Position numbers and translations under genes: made by a program. The notes under the pieces are model-generated. The model was not told the origin of the DNA and ran no database searches. It was given only the letters and a program-made list of their open reading frames with translations. From Coemansia sp. RSA 1804 (lineage: Eukaryota > Kickxellomycota > Kickxellomycetes > Kickxellales > Kickxellaceae), in assembly GCA_027578815.1 (NCBI GenBank), contig JANBTH010000382.1, positions 1-18,646 of the forward strand: 18,646 bases of DNA. The letters run 5' to 3'. This document shows positions 1 through 7,947 of the stretch, in pieces. The stretch's first letter is position 1. Every line of letters begins with the position of its first letter.

Positions 1-706
1 CATCCATCACTATATTTTGTTTGATTGCAGCTTATGCCGCAAATGCAGAGGTGGTCATTAGCATGGGACGGCGTCGAATGAGGAAGGACGAGAGAAGGGA
101 GCAGAGGACAAAGAAAAAGCTATTGGTTTTTGTATGCGATGGATTCGACAGTTTTAAAGGATGCGCGTCTAGGCAGCAGCACAGCAGCGAAGCTATGGAT
201 GGATTCGTTGGGGTGTTCTAGTTTAAACGGCCATTCCATGAAATTCAGGACTGATTCAAAATTGGGAATGTCAGCGAAATACTGCTGGACATTACCTGTT
301 TGGCTTTGTGTCTCTTGAAAAGGAAATACCCTAGCAGTTTCGTCAATTTGTTGCCTTTTGAGTCTTAGAAAGTCAAGAGAAGGGCCTCTGGCGCTCACTG
401 TTGTGCAAATCAATCTGAGAAGACTTTAGTTTCCGCGTTGCTTAGCAATCGTGAGCAGATGCTATTGGTATTGACTGGCGGTATACCACTGAAGCTGCCT
501 GGACTGTGAACTAGCATCTCTAAACTCCTCTTTCGCTCCCTGCTCGATCGTCCAATCCATTGCAGCATTAGCTGACTGGGTCTATTTGCGCAATGTTTGT
601 TATCCCATGCCCCGTGTCTTTCATATTCTTGCTGCTCAGCTGTGCTAATTGCAGCAAACACTGGTGTTCTGTACTTTTCTTTACTTACGGTATTGCTAAC
701 TTGTAG
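1..706 (+). other. Region upstream of the eS25 coding exon (probable intron and/or leader)
   Basis: No confident coding exon lies here. The right edge is a convincing 3' splice site: GCTAAC at 695-700, a CTAAC-type branch site, then TTGTAG ending at 706. An in-frame TAG sits directly before the eS25 reading frame, so the frame cannot simply extend upstream. A second similar acceptor, GCTAATTGCAG, ends at 654. Possible donors include GTATGC at 132 and GTGAGC at 451, but none joins to a plausible eS25 N-terminus. The first exon may lie here unrecognised or left of the window. The minus strand has an open frame at 120-413 that is discussed as a finding. Confidence 0.5.
695..706 (+). promoter_or_regulatory. 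Branch site and 3' splice site of the eS25 intron
   Basis: GCTAAC at 695-700 matches the fungal CTAAC/CTRAC branch consensus, and TTGTAG ends at 706. The branch adenine (about 699) is only about 7 nt from the acceptor G, a very short spacing. The upstream base composition is pyrimidine-rich (671-685). The inferred exon restores the conserved eS25 frame, which supports this acceptor. Confidence 0.7.
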
Positions 707-1006
707 GCTGTGAAGGCAACTACTGCTACCAAAGGCAAGAAGAAGTGGTCGAAGGGAAAGGTCCAGGACAAGGTCAACAATGCCGTGTACTTCAACGCTG
801 AGACGCTGGCCAAGCTCGAGAAGGAGGTCCCAGCATACAAGCTGATCACTCTCTCGGTTCTTGTCGACCGTCTGCGCATCAACGGCTCCCTTGCCCGCCG
901 TGCCCTGCGCGAGCTTGCCGACCGCGGCTCCATCCGCCTCGTCTCGGCCCACAACTCGCAGCTTATCTACACCCGCGCCACTGCCCCTGTTACCGCCGAG
1001 GCATAA
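707..1006 (+). CDS. RPS25: 40S ribosomal protein eS25 (S25), 3' exon; first exon not resolved
   Basis: This exon encodes the last 99 residues of eS25, a small-subunit ribosomal protein near the head of the 40S particle that is known for its role in IRES-driven initiation. Recognisable pieces, in order, are the basic KGKKKWSKGKVQDK segment, the VPAYKLIT stretch, the winged-helix core VLVDRLRINGSLARRALREL, and the C-terminal QLIYTRAT motif. Family members have about 105-125 residues, so only a short N-terminus, usually a few basic residues, is missing. The exon begins in phase 0 with GCT at 707, right after the TTGTAG acceptor, and ends with TAA at 1004-1006. Identity is confident; the 5' gene structure is not. 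Confidence 0.93.
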   Translation, partial: AVKATTATKGKKKWSKGKVQDKVNNAVYFNAETLAKLEKEVPAYKLITLSVLVDRLRINGSLARRALRELADRGSIRLVSAHNSQLIYTRATAPVTAEA

Positions 1007-3034
1007 GTCAGAGAGAAGCCGGGTCAGACGTGCCGCTCCAATTGCTGCTGTGGATTCCTCGTCTTTCCATCCCCACCCATTACGTTGATTCAGTTGTCTT
1101 TTTTCTTTTTTTGTAGTATTAAATTGAGCAGAAAAGAACAAGGCGATTACCAACCCAAAGCTGCCAGTGCATACTCCAGAGTTCTTGTATTGCCAATTCT
1201 AGAAGATGCGACAAAGCGCGGTCTTCTCACTTTTGGATATGTTGGTTACGCTATGAAATAATTTATTATATACAACCGCAACACGGCGCTCACATCAAAA
1301 CAACTATAGAAAACAGCGACACTATTACAAACGGCTCCTATCTATTCAGTACAGATACAAAAAATGTGTAAAAGATCCGGTAGCTGCGTTAGCAAAACAC
1401 TCAAGCTCAATCAAGAACAAACAACAACCATTGCTTTTGTATGTTGGACAAGCGCTTAACTGGGGAAAAAGGATCAGTTATAGTTTGCTAAGCAAAGAGG
1501 TTATGCATCAAGATTGCAATCAGTAGCAGAACTGGCATTCTTTTTCTATCATCGTCTCCTGCCCAGAAAAACGCTGATCCTAACATCATTTCTCAACAGA
1601 GATAAACATACAAGATAATACGTACAATCTACTCACATATCCAACGTTGGCCGGCCAGCTAGACAAGATGCTAATGTAGTATTTCCAAGTGCATCATGGA
1701 AAGCCTAATGAAAAAAGATACTCGTCAGCCAGAGCTAGTTAGTAGATACTGCTTGATAAACAAGCAATGTTGAACGCGGCCCCTCTACGCTAGAAATAGA
1801 AGCAGCGAGGTGTCGTCAGCAGTGTTGCTCAGATGGTGATGCATGTTATGTTATAATCATAAGATGTCATAGAAAATATGGTAAATAAAGTTTTTCATCA
1901 ACGCAATAAACCCGCCACGGATTCACTCAAGCCGAACTACTGCAAATTGTGTACCTTTTCAGAATAGCTATAGAACTATATTCACGACATACTATGCTTG
2001 TGCAGCGCACTAGCGACAAATCAAGCCTATAGTCAAAACCACATAGCAGAGCATACTTCATTAGCAAGGAATATGGCAATTCAAGCGATAAATGTAAAAA
2101 AAACCACAGACTCAAAAGCCGCACATCCAAACGTGTCGTAGATCAGAAACGAGGAATCTCATGTGTTAGCACGCTGCTTCGCCTCAACACAGTAGACAGC
2201 GAGGGACCGATGATTAAAGTCCCGCGTCACATTCAGGCCATAAAGGACGTACATTTTCATCACCTCCACATAAAGAAAGACACGCAGGCAAACAAAGAAA
2301 AACGAACTATTCCTGCCCGGTATGCTTGGAGAGATAAATTGAACAGAGCAACCCATCAATGCAAAAACAAAGACAAGAAAGCACACAAAATCAACAACGT
2401 ACCTCTACTTTCACTACAAAAACACGCAAAATATATTTACAATAGCAAACAATAAACAAATAAAAATGGAAAAGAAAGAAGGAAAGCTCGTCTGGCGCTA
2501 AAAGCAGAATCCTTTTAACGCAACATTACAGATAAAAAATTTTCACATCCAGAAGATTCAGCTCATCGCTTTCGTAGATAAAAAACAAATCACAGAACGG
2601 TCCTGATCAGATTACAGAACAAATCATTGTGATGCATCAATTCCCAAATGCATATAGCACCTGCATCGGTTCCATTGAACCAATATCTGCTTGACTGTAC
2701 TTGTACCAAATGATGGCATTTCTGGACGATGTAGGGTTGCTATATCGTTCTGTTGCCGTCAGAAAGGCTTGTGATTTCATGTTCTTTGAGAACGTAAAGC
2801 GCAAAACACACCTCTCCCCCATAATCCGTTAAAATGCCAAGAAGATGCAACGCCATTCGAAAACGAGGTACGATCATCTACTAAATGCAGTAAGGAAAAT
2901 ATTGCCAAGGCCGATCCTGTTAGACTAGTTGGTTATTAGAGCTTTATTTTTCTTCTCATATATTTAGGCACATCTTCCGACAGACTTTGGCAATTGAATC
3001 CCAGTTACCAGGATAAAAGGTGTGCAGCTTGACA
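1007..3034. other. AT-rich intergenic region between RPS25 and the Swi5-like gene
   Basis: About 2 kb without a convincing gene. All open frames are short (under about 90 codons), show no family motif and often start at non-ATG codons. No tRNA, snRNA or rRNA signature was seen. A short minus-strand ATG frame at 2637-2822 (61 codons) is the only one worth a check; I do not recognise it. The left part holds the eS25 3' UTR and the right end holds the promoter and leader of the Swi5-like gene. Confidence 0.6.
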
Positions 3035-3451
3035 ATGGACAGCTCTCCGACCAAACGCAGTAGCAAGACGGAGACTTCAGCTAATGGAATTTCGCAGGTT
3101 GGAGAACTTGTTGCCACCAGCCTCACTTCCAATGAAGACCCAGGAGGTCTAAGCGGTGTGCTATCAACCAAGAAGACGCTTGAGAATGCAAAGGACAAGG
3201 AGCTAGAAGAGACCATTGCCTCTCTCAAGCAAGAACTCGAAGCCTTGGATCAGAAAAAAAGTGAGCTGCTGCTTGAGAGCAGCTTGTCACTGGACGAAGC
3301 ACGCAGAATGAACGAAGAGCATATCGATTTGCTGCATCGCTACAACGATATCAAGGACGCTGGCCAGATCCTGTTTGGCAAGCTTGCAGAGCTCAAGGGC
3401 AAGACTGTCAAGGAGGTCTATATGGATTACGGCGTTAGTCTGGAAGATTAG
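3035..3451 (+). CDS. Swi5-like DNA recombination/repair mediator protein
   Basis: This gene encodes 138 residues. Swi5 (Sae3 in budding yeast) forms a complex with Sfr1/Mei5 in the nucleus that stimulates Rad51 and Dmc1 strand exchange. The first 45 residues are S/T-rich and probably disordered. Residues about 52-85 form a charged coiled-coil-like helix. Residues about 99-138 carry the family hallmark: LLHRYNDIKDAGQILFGKLA, then a KTVKEVY segment, ending YGVSLED. This is the classic Swi5 C-terminus (LHxYNDIKDxGQxLxGxLAxxRG and the final acidic YG(L/V)xxxD). ATG 3035 is the first ATG of the frame; an upstream in-frame GTG at 3020 is not needed. The gene is single-exon and lies 258 bp before the BBP gene on the same strand. 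An AATAAA element lies 100 bp after the stop. The length is longer than yeast Sae3 but within the family range. Confidence 0.88.
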   Translation: MDSSPTKRSSKTETSANGISQVGELVATSLTSNEDPGGLSGVLSTKKTLENAKDKELEETIASLKQELEALDQKKSELLLESSLSLDEARRMNEEHIDLLHRYNDIKDAGQILFGKLAELKGKTVKEVYMDYGVSLED

Positions 3452-3550
3452 CCCGCTTTTGCTATTGTGCTGAGGTGTCTGGTCTAAACAACATTTACAG
3501 AATGCCTGCCTGCAAAAAAAGCACCTACGATAATCAAATCAAAAAGTTCC

Positions 3551-3556
3551 AATAAA
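3551..3556 (+). terminator. Putative polyadenylation signal of the Swi5-like gene
   Basis: A canonical AATAAA lies 100 nt after the Swi5-like stop codon. It is followed by a G/T-rich stretch (GGTGGTTTTTTGTGG, about 3569-3583), the usual downstream element layout. It lies before the T-rich leader of the BBP gene. Confidence 0.5.
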
Positions 3557-3709
3557 AGCAAACTACGGTGGTTTTTTGTGGCACCACAAGTTTTTCTCTG
3601 TTCTCTCTTTCTTGCCTACCTTCATTTACATTCGCTTTTTTTTTTTTTTAAAGTTTTTTGATTGCCTGTATACTTCTGCATACATTCTCCTTGTACTTTT
3701 GCTAATAAA

Positions 3710-5710
3710 ATGCGCTGGACACCAACAGGCACAAACAGCGTGCCGCTGGGCCGCCCCAATCGACTCGCAACACGTAATGGCTCTGCAGAACCTCGGATTC
3801 AGGATTTGTCGCTGGAATCGGGCCACAGCAATATAGTGCTTGATAACGCCAGAGCACATGATGACGCGGGTGCAGTGGTGCCGAATGGCGTTGGCCAGAA
3901 TAGCGCAGTTTTGCGCGCGCGGGCTATTGCCAACTCAATGCTTGGCACCACGCCTGTTCAGCCGTCACAACCTCTGTTAGCCATAGGTGGCAATGTTCTA
4001 GACGGGAGTGAACGGAAGCGACCACGCAAGAGCCGGTGGGGTGCAAAGGATGCAACTGCGGCTGCTCCAGCTGCCCTGACTGGTACGATGAGCAAAGAGC
4101 AGATAGAGAACTACGCGGCCGTGCTCCGCATTGACGAGATCACTCGCCGGCTGAAAAGCGGCGATGTGGTACCACCTGATGGGCAGCGCTCACCCTCGCC
4201 TCCGCCAACGTACAACAGTGAGGGCAAGAGAACAAATACGCGCGAACACCGCTACCGGCGCAAGCTGGAGGAGGAACGTATGCGACTTGTCGAGGAGCAG
4301 CTCAAGCGCAACCCGGACTACCGGCCGCCGGCGGACTACCGAAAAAGATCGCGCTTTTCGGAGAAAGTGTTTATTCCAGTTGACGAGAATCCAGGGCTAA
4401 ATTTCATTGGTCTTCTTATTGGACCGCGCGGCAATACGCTCAAGAAGATTGAGGGCGATTCTGGATCAAAGATCTCGATCCGCGGCAAGGGCTCAATAAA
4501 GGAGGGCAAGCGACGCGATGATGCGCATATCCCGGGAGCAGACGAAGAGCTCCATTGCCATGTGGTAGCCGACTCGGAGGAAAAGGTCAAAAGAGGGGTT
4601 CGACTGGTTCAGGAGATTATCATAAAAGCGTGTGTCACTCCGGAGGGCCACAACGATTTGAAGCGCAACCAGCTGCGAGAACTTGCTGCGCTCAACGGCA
4701 CACTGCGTGACGACGAGGGCCAGGTGTGTACAAACTGCGGAGTTGCAGGCCATCGCCAGTGGGCGTGTCCCGAAAAGTCCAACGTCACTTTGAATCTGGT
4801 GTGTCGCGTATGCAATGGAAAGGGTCATCTTGCTCGCGACTGCAACCTCCGCCACGACCCGGAGGCGTTGCAGCGTGCCCGTGAACGAGACCAACAGCTC
4901 AACTCGGAATATCTTAACCTGATGGCAGAGCTTGGCGAATCTGCCTCCTCTGGCTCAAAAGCTGCCGATGCGTCTTCTGCGAATGGGCTCAAAACGCCTG
5001 GATCGGAGCGGCAGCCACAGCCGACAAGTGGAGAAGGCGCGGCGGCGGAAAGCGGTCGAGTTTCGGCCATGTCGCCGACTCGAAGCGATATGCTGTCCCC
5101 GGGATCAGCTCCGTGGTTGCGAGACAATGCATCGCCGGCAACCGATTACGATCCACACAGATCTCGCAATTCTAAGCTGCACCGATCACGCTCGCCATCC
5201 ATATCGCGTCCCCAGGAACCTCCAGCAACCCCACCATGGCTGCGGAATCGGCCGCCTAGCAAATTCTACAGCTATCATGCTGCATATGGTGCCAATGGCC
5301 ATTCGAATACGGGGCACAATAGCTATAATGGTCCTTCGGAACCCTCTCCTCAGACCTACGACCAACATCAGACATACAACTCGGGACCATTGCCACCTCA
5401 GCCGCAGCCACATCCATCATCATCATCATCATCTTCATGGGCGGACCAGAAACATGGGAACGCTGAGTATACGGACGCCTCGAACGCCGATGCCTACTCT
5501 GGTGGCTACTACAATCAACAGCAATATCAGCGGCCGAGCCACGGCCAGTACGAAAGTACCCAAGCTAATGTGGGCAGTGTAGCATACCCACCACCACCAC
5601 CTCCTCCTCCTCCTCCACCGCCTGCCGTTGGCTTGCCTCCTCCTCCACCGCCCGCTATGGATCCGCCTCCTCCTCCGCCATCTCCTCCGCCACCACCACC
5701 TCCAGAGTAG
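3710..5710 (+). CDS. Branchpoint-binding protein BBP / splicing factor 1
   Basis: This 666-residue nuclear protein recognises the intron branch site (CTAAC type) in the early spliceosome, together with U2AF65 and U1. Domains in order: fungal-type start MRWTPTGTNSVPLG; U2AF-ligand motif RKSRWG (about 106-111); helix-hairpin region with IDEITRRLKSGD; phospho-target SPSP (161-164) followed by YNSEGKRTNTRE; KH domain (about 217-300) with the GPRG loop at 238-241; QUA2 helix NDLKRNQLRELAALNGTL (about 315-332); and two CX2CX4HX4C zinc knuckles (C340-C343-H348-C353 and C365-C368-H373-C378). The C-terminal 270 residues are disordered, S- and P-rich, with PWLR at two places and polyproline runs from 627 to the end, which suit WW-domain partners such as Prp40. 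ATG 3710 is chosen over a TTG at 3662 because the conserved fungal N-terminus begins there. Fungal symbols vary (MSL5, bpb1), so none is assigned. Confidence 0.96.
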   Translation: MRWTPTGTNSVPLGRPNRLATRNGSAEPRIQDLSLESGHSNIVLDNARAHDDAGAVVPNGVGQNSAVLRARAIANSMLGTTPVQPSQPLLAIGGNVLDGSERKRPRKSRWGAKDATAAAPAALTGTMSKEQIENYAAVLRIDEITRRLKSGDVVPPDGQRSPSPPPTYNSEGKRTNTREHRYRRKLEEERMRLVEEQLKRNPDYRPPADYRKRSRFSEKVFIPVDENPGLNFIGLLIGPRGNTLKKIEGDSGSKISIRGKGSIKEGKRRDDAHIPGADEELHCHVVADSEEKVKRGVRLVQEIIIKACVTPEGHNDLKRNQLRELAALNGTLRDDEGQVCTNCGVAGHRQWACPEKSNVTLNLVCRVCNGKGHLARDCNLRHDPEALQRARERDQQLNSEYLNLMAELGESASSGSKAADASSANGLKTPGSERQPQPTSGEGAAAESGRVSAMSPTRSDMLSPGSAPWLRDNASPATDYDPHRSRNSKLHRSRSPSISRPQEPPATPPWLRNRPPSKFYSYHAAYGANGHSNTGHNSYNGPSEPSPQTYDQHQTYNSGPLPPQPQPHPSSSSSSSWADQKHGNAEYTDASNADAYSGGYYNQQQYQRPSHGQYESTQANVGSVAYPPPPPPPPPPPPAVGLPPPPPPAMDPPPPPPSPPPPPPPE

Positions 5711-6080
5711 CTTTACCGTGTGTGTACCTATTTTTTTTGTTTTTCCTGCGAATTTATCCAATATCATTGAAAGGCAAAGTGCTGGTTGTGCTTTCGTCTT
5801 TTACTGTTGCTAGTCTACTTTTGTCCAATCAGAGATGATCAATCAGTTGTTAGTTGTTCTTCTACTCACACTCACTCACTTTTTTTAGCTCTCCTGCGGT
5901 GGTAATACAAAAACTCATGAGTGGAAAGATAAATCCGATGCTTTTCTTTCTTCCGTTTGTCTTTTTGCTAGATTATATGGATTCTATGCTATTGCACTTA
6001 TTTCTTCAATTCCACTACTTTGTAACCTTTTCTTCTTTGTGATTATTTCCTTTTTACTTTTTTCTAGACGCTGATAGAAT
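5711..6080 (+). other. Intergenic region between BBP and RPE1
   Basis: This 370-bp stretch holds the BBP 3' UTR and the T-rich RPE1 promoter and leader. No gene is visible. A TTTTTTCTAG sequence ending at 6067, just 13 nt before the RPE1 start codon, could be the acceptor of a leader intron, but no matching donor or branch site was confirmed. Confidence 0.5.
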
Positions 6081-6752
6081 ATGGTTGTTGCTAAAATCGC
6101 TCCTTCCCTGCTTTCGGGCGATTTTGCTCGACTAGCTGAGGAATGCGAGCGAATGATGTCGCTCGGTGCTGATTACCTACACATGGATGTTATGGACGGG
6201 CACTTTGTCCCCAATCTCACTCTTGGGGCGCCGATAATCAAATGCCTCCGTCCCCACACCAAGGGATTCCTGGACTGCCATCTCATGGTCAGCAACCCAG
6301 AGCAATGGGTAGATGATTTTGCAAAGGCCGGTGCCGACCTGTTTTGCTTCCATTACGAAGCCACCAAGGACCCAATGGCTTTGATAGACACAATCCACTC
6401 AAAAGGGATGAAGGCCGGCATGGCCATAAAGCCCAATACACCCGTTGACGTGACATATGAATTTGCCTCGGAGCTTGATCAGGTTCTTATCATGACCGTG
6501 GAGCCTGGATTCGGCGGCCAGTCATTTATGCCCGGGTGCATGGATAAGGTCAGAGAGCTCCGCAAGAAATTCCCTGAGCTTGATATCGAGGTTGACGGTG
6601 GCCTTGCCCCCGAGAACATTGACCTTGCTGCCAAGGCTGGCGCAAATGTCATTGTTGCTGGATCTTCCATCTTTGGAGCCAAATCGCCCGGTGCCATGAT
6701 TTCTCTGTTCCGCACAGCCGTTGAAGGTGCCCAGCCCAGCTCTGCTACATAG
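6081..6752 (+). CDS. RPE1: Ribulose-phosphate 3-epimerase
   Basis: This cytosolic enzyme (223 residues) of the non-oxidative pentose phosphate pathway interconverts D-ribulose 5-phosphate and D-xylulose 5-phosphate. It has the complete (beta/alpha)8 family pattern: APSLLSGDFARL with Ser9; HMDVMDGHFVPN with metal ligand and catalytic residues His34 and Asp36; DCHLMV with His67; GMAIKPNTP; the MTVEPGFGGQ phosphate/metal loop; EVDGG with the second catalytic Asp172; and VAGSSIF with phosphate-binding Gly194-Ser196. Length matches the family (about 220-230). ATG 6081 puts the conserved beta-1 strand at residue 5, as in homologues. The gene is intronless in the coding part. It is convergent with the minus-strand gene that ends at 6916, leaving 163 bp between the stops. 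Nothing is missing. Confidence 0.97.
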   Translation: MVVAKIAPSLLSGDFARLAEECERMMSLGADYLHMDVMDGHFVPNLTLGAPIIKCLRPHTKGFLDCHLMVSNPEQWVDDFAKAGADLFCFHYEATKDPMALIDTIHSKGMKAGMAIKPNTPVDVTYEFASELDQVLIMTVEPGFGGQSFMPGCMDKVRELRKKFPELDIEVDGGLAPENIDLAAKAGANVIVAGSSIFGAKSPGAMISLFRTAVEGAQPSSAT

Positions 6753-6915
6753 CCACCTTTTACTATTGCCTTTTTAAACAAGGGCGGCTAGGACAGCCAT
6801 CTCTATTATTAAATGCTGCTTACTATGAAAATGAAATGAAATTGGATAATATGCACTTTGTAACCTGTGTGGTTTTGGTGGATGAAGGTTTAGAGCTGGG
6901 TATCTAAATGATGTG

Positions 6916-7425
6916 CTATCTTTGATCCGTATGCTCGTACGCCTCTCGCAGCTCTCGGCTGAGCTGGTCTATGCTCTGAATGTATCCCTGCATTTGGCTC
7001 ATCATCATCAGCTCGCGATCAGCCCAGCTATCGTTTCTTGGCCATGGATGTCCTAGCTGTTCAGTGCTGATAAACGGAATTCGAATCTGGCTCTGCTCAG
7101 CCGCCTGTCTTCTGAGACGCCCCCTCATGTTAATATAGTTCAGATACGTCTCGTCTCTCCATTGCTCATATGGAGTGTGACCACCGGTTGTGCTTGAAGA
7201 TGCGGCGTCAGTTGTGCTGTCATTTGAATTGTCGCCCAATCCAAACCGAAACGTTCTGGCATACGACCACATCCTATTCGCAATCTTTCTATTCAGACCT
7301 TGAAACCAGCGTCTCACACGATCTCTTAGACCCAATCCATCATCACTTGCAAATGTCGGCTTGGATATGCTATATGCTATGTACAAAGCTGTCGTAGAAA
7401 TACCGATGGCTGCTAGTCGTGACAT
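6916..7425 (-). CDS. Small N-terminally membrane-anchored protein of unknown function
   Basis: I do not recognise this 169-residue protein. It starts with a short polar MSR, then a hydrophobic segment at about 4-20 that could be a signal anchor or a cleavable presequence, followed by SKPTFASDD. Residues about 30-62 are basic and aromatic (RDRVRRWFQGLNRKIANRMWSYARTF, split here by description only), typical of matrix- or membrane-facing amphipathic helices. Residues 64-83 are S/T/D-rich and disordered. The rest is charged and helical, with R-rich NMRGRLRRQ and a C-terminal helix rich in L, E and R. The arrangement resembles small single-pass mitochondrial inner-membrane proteins (for example MICOS Mic12-type architecture), but I see no family motif. 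The start ATG is clean, the stop is TAG, and it is convergent with RPE1. Coding status is likely because of length, composition and an amphipathic design. Confidence 0.6.
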   Translation of the reverse strand: MSRLAAIGISTTALYIAYSISKPTFASDDGLGLRDRVRRWFQGLNRKIANRMWSYARTFRFGLGDNSNDSTTDAASSSTTGGHTPYEQWRDETYLNYINMRGRLRRQAAEQSQIRIPFISTEQLGHPWPRNDSWADRELMMMSQMQGYIQSIDQLSRELREAYEHTDQR

Positions 7426-7947
7426 TTTGGCCTATGCTAGTAAAATGATGAGAGGATGTGTGGAATGGTCTGATGCAGTAAATGAGAAGTGTTTTAGACA
7501 GAAAAACTCCTACAGAACAGAGCGCGGAGCTGAGCTTATGTGCCTTTTATCCCAGATATCTTGAACATACACATTGCAGGGGACAGCCGGTATCTAGTCG
7601 ATTTGTGACTACTGAATAAGATGAGCAAAATGTGCCTATTTGTTTGTCAGTTTCTCTTTCCGCTTACGAGAAAGAAGATTTAAACGCATGGCCAAAGTCC
7701 AAAAGATTGGTTTGAATCCATCATCACAAACTAGTACGAAAAAGAAAAGGTGATTATCTGGTGTCATACTAATAATGTCTTCTATATTTTTTTTTACATT
7801 TTCAGTTGAGCCATCTTCAACAGTGGCACAAAGGTAGGCTCTACAGATGGGTAAAAGAAAGTTATCTAAAAGAGAAAAGGGCAGAGTGCGGTTTAATAAT
7901 GATGGCACCCTTTTTCTAATGAACACATCTTTGCCCTTTAATCCTCG
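7426..7947. other. Intergenic region between the small anchored protein and tRNase Z
   Basis: This 520-bp stretch has the tRNase Z 3' flank on the right and the promoter of the minus-strand small protein on the left. A minus-strand frame at 7636-7926 (96 codons, GTG at its start) is open and ends in a basic helix, but it has no recognised family and no upstream ATG of useful length. I leave it unannotated as a gene and list it as a finding. Confidence 0.5.

Noticed and set aside
410..1153. A 247-codon minus-strand frame across RPS25 and its upstream region
   Set aside because: It is antisense to the well-conserved eS25 exon and mirrors its GC-rich third positions; there is no family motif.
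1646..1655. Palindrome TGGCCGGCCA in the spacer
   Set aside because: It is an isolated short palindrome with no associated element.
3662..3709. Upstream extension of BBP from a TTG codon
   Set aside because: Nuclear genes rarely start at TTG, and the conserved fungal BBP N-terminus begins at ATG 3710.
4932..5582. A 216-codon plus-strand frame with His-rich stretches inside BBP
   Set aside because: It is an out-of-frame shadow of the BBP tail; the His and Met runs come from the CAT/TCA microsatellite.
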